Positions 25,474 through 34,486 of a stretch of 59,441 nucleotides of DNA are shown here, piece by piece. This stretch comes from Candidatus Viridilinea mediisalina (lineage in GTDB: Bacteria; Chloroflexota; Chloroflexia; Chloroflexales; Chloroflexaceae). The stretch spans positions 1 to 59,441 of the forward strand of contig NZ_NQWI01000023.1 of the NCBI RefSeq assembly GCF_002532535.1, written 5' to 3'. The notes beneath the pieces are model-generated. The model did not search any database. It saw nothing but the letters and a program-made list of their open reading frames with translations, and was not told the DNA's origin. Position 1 is the first letter of the stretch, and each line of letters opens with the position of its first letter. The translations under genes and the position numbers were made by a program.

Positions 25474-25539
25474 TGAATTTGTCATATATGACAATGGTTT
25501 CTCCATTATCCTATATTCTTCCCATACAAAGGGGTATCC

Positions 25540-26088
25540 ATGAGCCAAGATCGTACAAGCTGGCAGATCAAAGACGAAGCTGCCCTCGATGAACTCATCC
25601 TGTTGATGGGTCTTCGTGCCGAAGACGGTGCTACGCTGAAGGCGCTCGCGCCTAAGGCTGAAGCCTATGGCCCGACGCTTACCAAGACCTTCTATGATCG
25701 CCTCTTTGCCCATGCCAATACGGCCGAGTACCTGCAGGGCGTTGATATGCAACGCCTGCATAGCATGGTGCAAACTTGGTTCATGGGTATGTTCGCTGGA
25801 GTCTACGACCGCGACTATGCCCGACAGCGGCTGCATATTGGCGAAGTCCATGTCAAGGTGGGCCTGCCGGTGCGCTACCCCCTCGCCATGATTGACGTTG
25901 TTATGTCCTTTGGCGATCAGATTGCCAATGAAAGCTCCGAACCAGCGGTTGCCCTCGCAGCCTTCCAAAAAGTTTTGTCGCTTGATATTGCCATTTTTAA
26001 CCAAGCCTACGAAGACCATCAACTCCGCCACCTCGCTGAACTTGTTGGCGGTGAACGCCTCGCCCGTCGTCTGCTTACGGGTACGTAG
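25540..26088 (+). CDS. Protoglobin-family haem sensor, cassette copy 2
   Basis: A 182-residue paralogue of the globin at 23067, with no gaps relative to it. The likely proximal ligand is His104 in HIGEVHVKVGLPVRYPLAMIDV. It is clearly less conserved than the GTPases, with scattered substitutions in the N-terminal helices and near the haem pocket (for example FTGMFCGVYD becomes FMGMFAGVYD), so the two may differ in ligand affinity. A hairpin follows 48 bp after its stop and probably ends transcription. Confidence 0.9.
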   Translation: MSQDRTSWQIKDEAALDELILLMGLRAEDGATLKALAPKAEAYGPTLTKTFYDRLFAHANTAEYLQGVDMQRLHSMVQTWFMGMFAGVYDRDYARQRLHIGEVHVKVGLPVRYPLAMIDVVMSFGDQIANESSEPAVALAAFQKVLSLDIAIFNQAYEDHQLRHLAELVGGERLARRLLTGT

Positions 26089-26102
26089 AGGTTTGGCGTC
26101 AT

Positions 26103-26180
26103 GCATCTGGGGCTACGCCCCAACCCCGCTGTTTTTGTGTTGCGGTGTGGCGGAGAAGTCGCCACACCGCAACACTTTTC
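26103..26180 (+). terminator. Hairpin element after protoglobin 2
   Basis: GGGGCTACGCCCC is followed by a 16-bp stem (GTGTTGCGGTGTGGCG with its complement, 26137-26175) and then TTTTC. The same two-stem layout occurs at 6786-6890, so it is a repeated hairpin that also fits a terminator here. Confidence 0.6.
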
Positions 26181-26183
26181 TAT

Positions 26184-26213
26184 TTGACAAGCCCCCTCGC
26201 TTGCTTGTATACT
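26184..26213 (+). promoter_or_regulatory. Sigma70-type promoter of the PadR gene
   Basis: TTGACA (26184-26189) and TATACT (26208-26213) with an 18-bp spacer, 34 bp upstream of the PadR start codon. Confidence 0.75.
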
Positions 26214-26246
26214 CAAATCTGACTAATCAACACTCAAAGGCACGTT

Positions 26247-26762
26247 ATGGATCGTCACCTGCTGCTGCTCGGCTTGCTGCGCCACCAAGAGATGCATGGC
26301 TATAAGATCAATGATTTCATTGATCAGCAGATGGACTTCTGTGTCAATCTGAAGCGCTCAACAGCCTACTATATCCTCGATAAGCTCTGTAGTGATGGCT
26401 ATGTGCGCCTTGAGACCGAACGGGAGGGCAATCGGCCTGAACGGCACGTCTACCACATTACCCCCGAAGGCGAAGCCCGTTTCCAGGCGCTGCTGCGCGA
26501 AAATTTGGCCAACTATCGCCCTCCCGTCTTTGCTGAGGATGTTGGTACCATTTTTCAGCAGCAACTCCCCCGCGCTGAGTTGGCCGAATTACTGCAGAAC
26601 CGCCGTACTCAGATTGTGGCCCACCAAAAACGGCTTGAGGTGCTGCGTACCAAACTACCTCCCAATCACCATGCGGTTATTGAACACCATCTGCTGCATA
26701 TTGCGGCTGAACTCACATGGGTGGATCGTATGCTGGTCACTGTTGAGGAGCATCATGAGTAA
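26247..26762 (+). CDS. PadR-family transcriptional regulator
   Basis: A 171-residue PadR-like winged-helix regulator. The DNA-binding domain (about 1-85) shows LLLLGLLRHQEMHGYKINDFI, STAYYILDKLCSDGYVRLE and the wing RPERHVYHITPEGEARF. The C-terminal half (about 95-171) is a helical dimerisation region with RTQIVAHQKRLEVLRTKL. PadR proteins usually repress a neighbouring efflux or stress gene, but no obvious target lies next to it: the downstream gene is convergent and separated by repeats. AAAGG precedes the start. It may control only itself or a distant gene. Confidence 0.9.
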   Translation: MDRHLLLLGLLRHQEMHGYKINDFIDQQMDFCVNLKRSTAYYILDKLCSDGYVRLETEREGNRPERHVYHITPEGEARFQALLRENLANYRPPVFAEDVGTIFQQQLPRAELAELLQNRRTQIVAHQKRLEVLRTKLPPNHHAVIEHHLLHIAAELTWVDRMLVTVEEHHE

Positions 26763-26772
26763 GGTTGCGATT

Positions 26773-26909
26773 GAGGTACAGAGGGTTGAACCACAGAGGC
26801 ACCGAGGGCACAGAGGTATTGTTGTGGAGGGAATGCCAACAGGTAATTGCTTTGCCCCAAATTTCTCTGTGTACTCGGTGTCTCTGTGGTGAAATGCTCT
26901 GCATCTCTA
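26773..26909. repeat. Family D repeat copies between convergent genes
   Basis: AACCACAGAGGCACCGAGGGC on the plus strand and an inverted CTCTGTGTACTCGGTGTCTCTG form opposing copies around a short unique centre. They fill the gap from just after the PadR stop to the stop of the lipoprotein gene. Confidence 0.75.
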
Positions 26910-28961
26910 TCATGGCAGCCCCAAGAGCTCCACGGCATCAATCTCGCTCCAATTGGCCCCTGGCCGCTGGTCAATGGTGAGCCGCACGGCGACGATGCGG
27001 TTGAGGGTTTGCGGGAAGGTGACTTCGAGCAGTTGGGGACATTGCTCGCTCAGGGCTGGTTCGGCGCTATAGATGACGCTGGCATTGCCCCGTTCATCAA
27101 AGAGTTCGATCTGGCTGATGAAGCCCGGGTTGAAGCTCTGGTGTACGATCACACCCACGGCGAAGACGGGCGTTGCATAGCGCAATTCCAGAATCTCGAG
27201 GCTATTGGGTTCGGCTGCCGCCCAGGCGTTGGGGCTGTCTTGACAACCTTCCACCCTGGGGGGGCCAGTGGCGTTTGAGGGGGGATAGTCGGGCGCATAG
27301 TAACTGGAGGCGTTGGCTTCGCTGGCCCACTGGCGCAGCAAATCTGTGGCGGTGATGGTGGGCGTTAGGGTAGGTGTTTCTGCCTCGGCAGTAGCGGCTG
27401 CGGTTTCATCCGCTTCAGTTTCTGTAGAATCGGTCACACTCTGTAGCCGCAGGGCACTCACAGCACTATACTCGCCACTGTTGTCACTGACCCAGACGAG
27501 ATCACCTGGTGCTACAACGATGCCATTGGGCAGACTCAGTTCGCCGGGGTTGGGCAGATTCCCCGCTGAGGTAGGCTCGCCGCCACGCGCAATCACTTGA
27601 CCATTGGGATTGAGTTTGACAATCCCGGCGCTATAGGTGGCGAGATAGAGATTGCCCTGGGTATCACGATCAAGCGCTGCTGCCGCCAAGGCTTGCGGAT
27701 CGACAGGATCGCCCAAGCGCGCCAACTCGCTGCCATCAGGTGCGACCTGAACCACACCGCCAAAGGTTTCAGCCAAGAAGATTGAGCCATCGGGCGCAAC
27801 CACCAGATCGGCAGGCGCAAGATCATCGGGCAGCGCAATGCGCTCCAACAGATCACCTTCGGCGCTAAAGCGTACCACACTGCTAACCACCCGTCCCCCC
27901 TCGCTACCGGGCCGCGCATCGAGGGCGTAGATGCTGCCATCAGGCCCCATGGCGATCCGTTGGGGCGAAGCGAGCCCAAACTGGGCCAAGCCGTCACCGG
28001 CGCTACCCCAGCGTTTGATGAATTCACCCTCGGCGCTAAAACGGGCAATCGCGTTGCGTCCAAAATCGGCCACAAAGAGCTCGCCATCAGGCGCACGCGC
28101 CACATCATAGGCATCAAGCAACTCATCGGCCCCAAAGGTCATCAGCAAGATCCCGTCGGGCGCAAAGACCCAAACACCGCGACGGCTCTCGGCAAGGTAG
28201 AGCGTGCCATCGGGGGCTACCGCAAGGCCACGAGCGGCAACAAAGCGTCCATCGGGCGGGCCAGCCCGTCCGCCCAGGCGCAACACAAAACCGGGTGGCC
28301 CCACATCAACAATCAACGGCTGGCTCGCCTGATGCACCGGGGTTGCGGTTGGGGTTGGGGTTGGCAACGGCACAAAACGGAGACGTTCCAGCAACGCCGT
28401 ATAGAGCGGTTCTTGCGCCTGCCAAGCCTCACTCGTAGCCTGAGCAAGCACCCGCAACGCCACCTCTGGCCCCAGAATAACGGCCAGCCGCCCGGCCACC
28501 CCTGGCCCACTCAGGTCAGCCGCAAGCCCGGCATAGCCCTCAAGCACCAGCGTCGTCGTCGGGCCAAGGGTATAGTCTGCCTGTTCCACCGCGCTACTAC
28601 TCAAATCAAAGAAGGGTGCCGGATCGCTGGCTGCCGCCTCACCAAGTTGAGCCTGCAATGCTACGAGGGGCGTTGCATCAAGGGTAAAGACCAGATCAGC
28701 GCCCGGACTCCCCAAATTCAATGCCGCCTCCGAAGCAGCAAGCTTGAGCGTGCCATCGCGCATCACACTGACCCATCCGGTTGGCAGCGTGAGCATCAAG
28801 CCAAGCTCACTCACCGTCAACTCATCAGTCAAATTCGGCAGCGGCGTTGCCGTGGGCTCAGGCGTTGCCGTCGGCTCAAGCACCGGCGTTGAGCGATTCA
28901 GGAAAGGCATAGCACAACCACTCAGCAGAACCAACAGCAGCAGGAGCAACAAGGGGCGCAT
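26910..28961 (-). CDS. NHL-repeat lipoprotein with C-terminal discoidin-like domain
   Basis: A 683-residue surface lipoprotein: signal MRPLLLLLLLVLLSGC with Cys16, then a Thr/Pro linker (TPEPTATP), an N-terminal domain of unknown fold (about 45-205), a beta-propeller of NHL-type repeats (about 225-500) with units like GPDGSIYALDARPG and APDGSIFLAETFGG, a Thr/Glu-rich spacer, and a C-terminal galactose-binding-like domain (about 545-683). NHL propellers bind proteins or polysaccharides, and the C-terminal domain likely binds sugars, so an adhesive or sensing role outside the cell is inferred. Unlike the exported non-lipoproteins in this window, it lacks the YLPLV tail. Confidence 0.82.
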   Translation of the reverse strand: MRPLLLLLLLVLLSGCAMPFLNRSTPVLEPTATPEPTATPLPNLTDELTVSELGLMLTLPTGWVSVMRDGTLKLAASEAALNLGSPGADLVFTLDATPLVALQAQLGEAAASDPAPFFDLSSSAVEQADYTLGPTTTLVLEGYAGLAADLSGPGVAGRLAVILGPEVALRVLAQATSEAWQAQEPLYTALLERLRFVPLPTPTPTATPVHQASQPLIVDVGPPGFVLRLGGRAGPPDGRFVAARGLAVAPDGTLYLAESRRGVWVFAPDGILLMTFGADELLDAYDVARAPDGELFVADFGRNAIARFSAEGEFIKRWGSAGDGLAQFGLASPQRIAMGPDGSIYALDARPGSEGGRVVSSVVRFSAEGDLLERIALPDDLAPADLVVAPDGSIFLAETFGGVVQVAPDGSELARLGDPVDPQALAAAALDRDTQGNLYLATYSAGIVKLNPNGQVIARGGEPTSAGNLPNPGELSLPNGIVVAPGDLVWVSDNSGEYSAVSALRLQSVTDSTETEADETAAATAEAETPTLTPTITATDLLRQWASEANASSYYAPDYPPSNATGPPRVEGCQDSPNAWAAAEPNSLEILELRYATPVFAVGVIVHQSFNPGFISQIELFDERGNASVIYSAEPALSEQCPQLLEVTFPQTLNRIVAVRLTIDQRPGANWSEIDAVELLGLP

Positions 28962-29279
28962 AGGGTTATCCGTAGGAACAGAGGGGGGGCAGAGGAACAG
29001 AGGGGGGGCAGAGGAACAGAGGAACAGAAGAGCAGAAGAACAGAAGAGCAGAAGAGCAGAAGAACAGAAGAGCAGAGGAACAGAAGAGCAGAGGAACAGA
29101 AGAACAGAAGAGCAGAAGAACAGAAGAACAGAAGAGCAGAAGAGCAGAAGAACAGAGGCGTGCTAGTGGGCAGTATACCACTACGGACAGAAAGCGTGTT
29201 CATGGGGAAGGCGTCGCAGCTTTATTGCGTTCCTTTGCATTCCTTTGCAGCAATGAACAGATTTTCTGTCCGCTACCGA
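28962..29279. repeat. AGARCAGA octamer array
   Basis: From about 28976 to 29157 the sequence is a purine-rich array of 8-base units (AGAACAGA, AGAGCAGA, GGAACAGA) with two longer GGGGGG-containing units at its start. Both strands are open in several frames only because of the repeat. The remainder up to 29279 shows no gene. Confidence 0.9.
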
Positions 29280-32075
29280 TCACCGGCGCGTGAGCACATA
29301 GCCCGCCCATACCGCTGGGTGGGCACATTCCTCGTGGTTGCTTAGTTCCCGTTGGGCGGCCCGTAGCGCTGCTGTGGCGGTGCGGCCTGTTGCGAGATGT
29401 TGGTAGAAGCTGGCCATGCATGTGGCAGCCAGTTGATCTGCAAGTGGCCAGAGGCTGGTCATGACCCGTTGTGCTCCGGCTACGAGTAGGGCGCTCTGGA
29501 AGGCCAGCAGCGATCCGCCGCTCTCCATGCCGCTGGCGGTACTACAGCCGTTCAGTACGACCAGTTCGCATCCGGCGAGGCGTAGGTCGTAGCACTGCTC
29601 CAGTGTGAGCATGGCGTCTGTCAGTTGTAGGCTGGTGAAGATGGAGGGTTCTGGATCGAGTTCGCTGTGGGCGCTGAGGTGTAGGATGCGCGGTGCCTGG
29701 GTGAGCGTGCGGAGAACATCAAGCGCTTGCGGATCGTCGAGGTAGCTCTGGCTCCCTGGTAGCGCTGCAGCGACCGCCGCGATCTCGGTGGCGACTGCGC
29801 TGAGGTTGCCGGCAGCAGAGCAACCGATTAGCAGGGCTGGGCCAAGTGGGGCACGAGGTGGTTGCGGTGCCGCTAAGAGCGCCCCTGAGGGGATGAGTTC
29901 GATTTCGTAGTGTGTAAATAGGTAGTCTGTACCATCCCAGAGTGCGGCGAAGGGTATAAGGTGTAGCGGGGCGCAGGGGGCGATCAGCAGGTGGCCGCTT
30001 GTGGGCATGGCGGGCAGGGGGGCGATGAGTTGGCTGTGGAGCCGTTGTAGGAGGCTGCGGGCTTCTTTGAGCATGCGCGGCTGTTGCTGCTGCCGTTGCG
30101 CCGGAGTGAGGCGCAGGTAGTTCAATAGTTTCAGTTCGAGCCGGTTGAATAGATCGTTTATCGCATCTACTGAACCAAGTTGGGTCGTATGCACATGCCC
30201 CTCAGCATCGGCACAGATTGCCAGCAATGTATCACCGCAGCGCACATATTCAATGAGCCAAGTGGCGGCAAGGTGGCGCAGCAATGGCCTTGGATCGCTC
30301 GGCAGTTGCACTGCTGGCCCCGTTTGGTTCTGGCGCACACGACGGCGCTGTTCGAGGTAGGCATGCTCCTGTTCACGCAAGCGGGCATGGAGCGCCTCTA
30401 GCACTGCTGGCGCTTCTTCTTCTTGTTCAGCACGCACAATCTGCCAGCGTAGGGTGGCGAGTTGCTGACGTGATAACTCCAGCTCCTGGGGATGCTGAGG
30501 TTGATTGTGCAGTGCAAGTAGATCAAGCAGCGCGCCCCCATTGGCACGCCAGGCATAGTGGAGCGCCTGGAGGGGCTGGTTGGCCTGCGCTGCCAACTGC
30601 ACCAACTGGGGCAGGAGGTCGCTCCGCTGGGCCTGAAAGCTGGCCGTTAGCTCGGCAATGCTCAGATTGGCACGCAGCAACTCATCAAGCTCTGCGGCAG
30701 CTTCCAGTTGCTGACGGGCATGTTCAGGCTCACATGTGAGCAACAGCGTTCCAAGTTGAGCCGCGATGTCACGTTGCAGCCAGATGAGATGCGTCTGCTG
30801 GCTTTGTGTTAGCGCATGCTTAAGGTGCTGCAGGGCAAGCTCTGGGTGCCCCATGCGTTGGGCGAGAAGCCCCTGGAGCAACTGTTGCCAGACCTGCAAT
30901 CCGGGAGGTAGGTCGTTGGGCAAGGGCAGGGCGAGCAACCGCGATGCCTCGTCCAGTTGGTCTCGATCAAGCATGAGCGCCGCATGTTCAAGTTGAGTTT
31001 TGGCACACTCAAGCGGCAGGTGTAATTGGGTGAATTGTTCAGCCGCCGCATGCAAGAGCGGCACCAGTTGCGGATCGTCAGGATTGCGTTTACGCCGCAC
31101 CTGGGCTTCAGCCAGCAACGCTTGGGCGACATAGTGCTGCATACCTTCGGCAGCAAAGCGGGCATGGGCCTGACGGCAGGCGTGGCGTGCTTGGCGCCAG
31201 GCCCCCAAGCGCACCAAGAGATCGGCCTCGAAGAGTAGCAGCGCGGCATACTCCATCGTCACGCCCAATGTTTCAAAGCCCGCACGAGCCTGGCGGAACA
31301 GGCGCAGAGCACTGGCTGGTTGGCCCAGGGCCACAGCGAGTTCAGCAAGGTTCAGATCAATGCGCGCCACCGTCAGCCACTGCTCTAATGCCACCAGCCG
31401 TTCACGGCTATCACGCAGCAACGCTTCGCTCGCGGTGATGCGCCCAACCATGCCCAAGGTAAACGCCTGGTTGACTTGGAGTTCGGCCCATTCTACATAC
31501 TTGTGGTGGCGCAACGCAAGTGGCAGTGAAGCCTCATTGACCGCCAGCGCCTCGTGGTAGCGCCCACACTCATAGAGCAGCCAGCCATAGTTGATGCCCA
31601 AATTGACCAGAAACGGTTCGCCGTGTGGCCCTAGTGTTTGCAGGAGTTGCTGGGCGTGGGCAGCAGCCGTGAGGGCTGCCTCCAATTGACCAAGGGTGGT
31701 ATAGGCAAAGACGAGATTACTTGAGAGGCGTGCAATAGCCTCTACATCAGCGGCCTGTTCATAGCCAGCGAGTGCCGCTTGGTAGCAGTGCAATGCTGCG
31801 GCGGGCTTGGTGAAAATAGCCCAGTTGCCACGCGCCCACTGAGCCAGAGGGGTAGCCAACGGTTCATGTGGAAGCTGCGCGGCAACCGCGAGCGCCGCCC
31901 GCGTGATCCGCTCTGCCGCCGTGGGATCGCTGCGGTTGAGCGCATCACTACGCTGTTTTAAGCGCGCAATCAACTCCAGCGAGAGCAGCGCTGCATGGTG
32001 CATCAACCAAGCAGACCATTGCACATCGGGGGTAGCAAGCAACTGTTCTGCAAGCGGGTCAAACTCAATCGGCAT
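29280..32075 (-). CDS. TPR-CHAT protein (caspase-like protease)
   Basis: A 931-residue protein. Residues about 40-560 are TPR-like helical repeats, about 560-640 a charged coiled coil, and about 640-931 a CHAT caspase-like domain with the catalytic dyad His803 (HLSAHSE) and Cys844 (VVLNGCSTASG). CHAT proteases act in bacterial conflict and cell-death pathways; the best studied, Csx29 of the Craspase system, cleaves a protein that controls a sigma factor. Here the start overlaps the end of a sigma/zinc-finger gene by 11 bp, so they are translated together. The natural prediction is that it cleaves or is held by that protein. No CRISPR genes are present. Confidence 0.88.
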   Translation of the reverse strand: MPIEFDPLAEQLLATPDVQWSAWLMHHAALLSLELIARLKQRSDALNRSDPTAAERITRAALAVAAQLPHEPLATPLAQWARGNWAIFTKPAAALHCYQAALAGYEQAADVEAIARLSSNLVFAYTTLGQLEAALTAAAHAQQLLQTLGPHGEPFLVNLGINYGWLLYECGRYHEALAVNEASLPLALRHHKYVEWAELQVNQAFTLGMVGRITASEALLRDSRERLVALEQWLTVARIDLNLAELAVALGQPASALRLFRQARAGFETLGVTMEYAALLLFEADLLVRLGAWRQARHACRQAHARFAAEGMQHYVAQALLAEAQVRRKRNPDDPQLVPLLHAAAEQFTQLHLPLECAKTQLEHAALMLDRDQLDEASRLLALPLPNDLPPGLQVWQQLLQGLLAQRMGHPELALQHLKHALTQSQQTHLIWLQRDIAAQLGTLLLTCEPEHARQQLEAAAELDELLRANLSIAELTASFQAQRSDLLPQLVQLAAQANQPLQALHYAWRANGGALLDLLALHNQPQHPQELELSRQQLATLRWQIVRAEQEEEAPAVLEALHARLREQEHAYLEQRRRVRQNQTGPAVQLPSDPRPLLRHLAATWLIEYVRCGDTLLAICADAEGHVHTTQLGSVDAINDLFNRLELKLLNYLRLTPAQRQQQQPRMLKEARSLLQRLHSQLIAPLPAMPTSGHLLIAPCAPLHLIPFAALWDGTDYLFTHYEIELIPSGALLAAPQPPRAPLGPALLIGCSAAGNLSAVATEIAAVAAALPGSQSYLDDPQALDVLRTLTQAPRILHLSAHSELDPEPSIFTSLQLTDAMLTLEQCYDLRLAGCELVVLNGCSTASGMESGGSLLAFQSALLVAGAQRVMTSLWPLADQLAATCMASFYQHLATGRTATAALRAAQRELSNHEECAHPAVWAGYVLTRR

Positions 32076-33594
32076 CTACTTCACCAATTATCAACGCTTT
32101 GATCAGCAGCTCCAGATCGGTCGTGACGATGATCAACTGGTAGCGTCCAGCGGCTAGGTTGCGTAGGGTAAAGGTACCATCCTCATCAAGCTCGGCGGGC
32201 TGGTCGGGGCCAGCGGTTGCGGCGAGACGCACCTCCTCAATGGTACCCATAAACGGAGAACCATCGGGGGCACTCAGTTCGCCCGTGAGCGTCCAACGGG
32301 GGCTGCTGCGGGCCATGTGGCGCAGACTGAGCGTAATCAGCACCTGGGGGGTGCTGTAGATCTGTGCTTGACCTCTCAGTTGCAGGGTGAGGGCTGGTTG
32401 CAGGATCGCTTCAACCACCTGGCGCACCTGCGCAAGTGGGCCGGGCTGATCGAGCGGCACAGCATCAAAATGGGCCAGCAGTGCTAGTTCAGCCTGACAG
32501 TGGGCACAGGTTGCTAGATGTCGTTTGAACACCAGCCTTGCGGTGCCCTCCAATTGGTCTTCTTGGTAGGCCACCAACTGTTCAGGTGCGGGACAGCCAT
32601 AGCGGTAGAACAACTCCTCCACTTGCGCGACTTCGGCAGCAATCGTCTGAGCGCGTACAAGGCAAGCGAGGTTGGCTTCAACGGCAGCACGCACTTCCAC
32701 TGGAGCAAACCCAGTAACGTAATCGAACAAGCTTGCCTCATCAAGTTCGCACGGAATATTCATGGCACTACCTTCTTTTGAAGAACTATTGATTCGCATT
32801 TCAAGAGATGTAGGCCCACGGACTTTTTTGCGTGACGATGACGCAGCAGCAGATGGATTAGAGCTATTTTGGTCAATTGCGGCCAGGTTTGCCGAATCGG
32901 TGCCAGCGGGAGCATCTCCTCTTATGCCAGCGAGTTGGCGCAATTCAGGATTAGCCCAACAGCGGCGGCGGATGCGTTGGGCAAGCGCATAGACGCGCCC
33001 CACGTCGGCAAATCGCTCTGGGAAACGGGCGGCAATCTCAGCGGGTTTATAGCCCTGCACCATCAGCAATTCAAAGACGAGACGTTCTTCAGCAGTAATC
33101 AGAATCGTAGCTAACAACGTTTGCAAACTTATTGCCAGATCAGCGTCAGACGGAGGCAAGGCATGGTACGGCTCAAGCGGTATATCATCATCTATATGGC
33201 GGCGTTGCCAGCGCAATTGGATCAACACAGCACGCTTGGTACATGTCGCCCAAAACTTCAACAAGCGTCCCAACTCATCACCGATGAAGAGATCGGGGCG
33301 TTGCGGCCCAACCCGGCCAAGAATACTCTTCGCTTCCTGTATAACATCCTGCAACGTCTCAGCATCGAGCAAATTGGGATTACCTGTGGCGGAAAGAGCA
33401 TCAAGCACCCATTTATTAATCATAGGGTGGAAGATCGTATCAATCGCCATCCACGCCTGTTGGTCACCGGCAAAGGCACGGCGAAAGACCTGAACACAGC
33501 AGGGCGAATGGCGTTCGCCAGTTTGACGGAAAGCACTGCGCTCAGCTTGGCAACAGGCAATTACCGGCTCAAGGGGAGGAAGGGTGGTTGTCAT
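32065..33594 (-). CDS. Sigma-70-like protein fused to an anti-sigma-type zinc finger and carrying a C-terminal beta domain
   Basis: A 509-residue protein. Residues about 33-135 resemble sigma region 2 (VFRRAFAGDQQAWMAIDTIF...), and about 165-225 a region-4-like helix-turn-helix (LLMVQGYKPAEIAARFPERF). A low-complexity Ser/Ala linker (about 240-275) leads to a zf-HC2 anti-sigma-like module: QLVAYQEDQLEGTARLVFKRHLATCAHCQAEL with His359, Cys363 and Cys366. The C-terminal about 120 residues look like a beta-sandwich (DEDGTFTLRNLAAGRYQLIIVT). An internal ATG at 32763 with AGAAGG upstream could yield the zinc-finger part alone. Sigma and anti-sigma are normally separate genes; the in-frame union and overlap with CHAT are notable. 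Confidence 0.72.
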   Translation of the reverse strand: MTTTLPPLEPVIACCQAERSAFRQTGERHSPCCVQVFRRAFAGDQQAWMAIDTIFHPMINKWVLDALSATGNPNLLDAETLQDVIQEAKSILGRVGPQRPDLFIGDELGRLLKFWATCTKRAVLIQLRWQRRHIDDDIPLEPYHALPPSDADLAISLQTLLATILITAEERLVFELLMVQGYKPAEIAARFPERFADVGRVYALAQRIRRRCWANPELRQLAGIRGDAPAGTDSANLAAIDQNSSNPSAAASSSRKKVRGPTSLEMRINSSSKEGSAMNIPCELDEASLFDYVTGFAPVEVRAAVEANLACLVRAQTIAAEVAQVEELFYRYGCPAPEQLVAYQEDQLEGTARLVFKRHLATCAHCQAELALLAHFDAVPLDQPGPLAQVRQVVEAILQPALTLQLRGQAQIYSTPQVLITLSLRHMARSSPRWTLTGELSAPDGSPFMGTIEEVRLAATAGPDQPAELDEDGTFTLRNLAAGRYQLIIVTTDLELLIKALIIGEVDAD

Positions 33595-33617
33595 ATTGTG
33601 TAAGTCTCTGGGTCTAA

Positions 33618-33716
33618 GAGGCTGTCTGAACAGTCTATGAACTGGCGTTGGAGTGCCGGCTTCAGCCGGCTAAAGCCGGCACTCCAACGCGTGCCCCCGG
33701 CTTTTCAGACAGCTTC
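33618..33716. mobile_element. Family B MITE, intact copy with TAA duplication
   Basis: The 99-bp element begins GAGGCTGTCTGAA and ends TTCAGACAGCTTC, nearly perfect inverted ends, around a central palindrome GTTGGAGTGCCGGC. TAA flanks both sides (33615-33617, 33717-33719). A TNA-type 3-bp duplication and such ends suggest mobilisation by an IS5-family (IS1031-like) transposase; that assignment is inference. Confidence 0.85.
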
Positions 33717-33739
33717 TAAGGTTACGATCCAAGGTTTAG

Positions 33740-34486
33740 ATGTTCTTCTCTATTATACGCCTAGCTGCGGGAGCTCTAGCTATGGAACTCTTTATCATCG
33801 GGCTCGTGTTTGGCCTTATGGCGATGAGAATGTTTATGCGCATGTTCCGTCGGTCGGAAGCGCCTGTGGTGGTGGTGCATTGGCCTGAGCGTAGATCAGC
33901 ATCACCGGGCTGTTTGCGCTTTTTCGTTGTGCTTGGCTTGTTGGCGGGGGGCTTCATCATCTCCTCCCACTTTTGGCCTGCACAAGCAGACCAACAGAGC
34001 CTAGGAGCAACCATGCGACCAGCCACGCCGTCTCCTTTGGTTGGAGCGATGGTGGCACACACACCTACGCTCACAACGCCACGCGAAGGAGCAGAGGAAA
34101 AGAACCGTACAGGTTTGGCGCTCTTTGCCGGAGGCGACTATGCTGCTGCTGAAGTCTGGTTCCAAGCTGCAATCAGCGCCGATCCCAGCTACTACGAACC
34201 CTACAACAATCTCGCCTTCTGCCTCTACGAGCGTGGCGATATTGAGCGAGCAATCGGGTTATGGCACACGGCCCTCCAGCTTGATCCTGGCAGCCCCGAT
34301 GCCCATGCTGGGCTGGCGACAGCCCTCTGGATGGTTGGCCAGCACCATGAGGCGCAGCAGAGCTACCAGCGCGCCTTGGAACTCCAACCGCTCTATGGCA
34401 ATGCGGACTGGATGGCCCAAGCGCGCTACTGGAGCCCCAAGATACTTGCTGACTCACAGCCGCTACGGGGGCGATTGGTATTGTAG
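33740..34486 (+). CDS. Membrane-anchored TPR protein
   Basis: A 248-residue protein with an N-terminal hydrophobic helix (about 3-30), a second one (about 58-75, CLRFFVVLGLLAGGFIIS) and, from about 115, three TPR repeats: GLALFAGGDYAAAEVWFQAAI, AFCLYERGDIERAIGLWHTAL, ATALWMVGQHHEAQQSYQRAL. Such proteins are scaffolds at the membrane. A start at 33782 is possible as GGGAG lies before it, but 33740 also has AAGG upstream. The TAG stop lies inside a GATTGTA heptamer array, so the repeat may have supplied the present C-terminus. Confidence 0.75.
   Translation: MFFSIIRLAAGALAMELFIIGLVFGLMAMRMFMRMFRRSEAPVVVVHWPERRSASPGCLRFFVVLGLLAGGFIISSHFWPAQADQQSLGATMRPATPSPLVGAMVAHTPTLTTPREGAEEKNRTGLALFAGGDYAAAEVWFQAAISADPSYYEPYNNLAFCLYERGDIERAIGLWHTALQLDPGSPDAHAGLATALWMVGQHHEAQQSYQRALELQPLYGNADWMAQARYWSPKILADSQPLRGRLVL

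Noticed and set aside
27960-28892. Open frame of 310 codons on the plus strand
   Set aside because: It is antisense to the NHL lipoprotein gene, which has a signal peptide and repeats; there is no start signal or recognisable motif on the plus strand.
28744-29203. Open frames through the AGARCAGA array on both strands
   Set aside because: Composition is pure repeat translation (EEQKSRRAEEQ or LFFCSSALLF) with no start signal; not genes.
29280-33594. A CRISPR-Craspase locus
   Set aside because: Only the CHAT-TPR and sigma-like parts are present; there is no gRAMP/Cas7-11, Csx30, Csx31 or CRISPR array, so only an analogy is drawn.
33599-33739. Terminator of the sigma/CHAT operon
   Set aside because: The hairpin here is the family B mobile element with target duplications, and it lies upstream, not downstream, of that operon.
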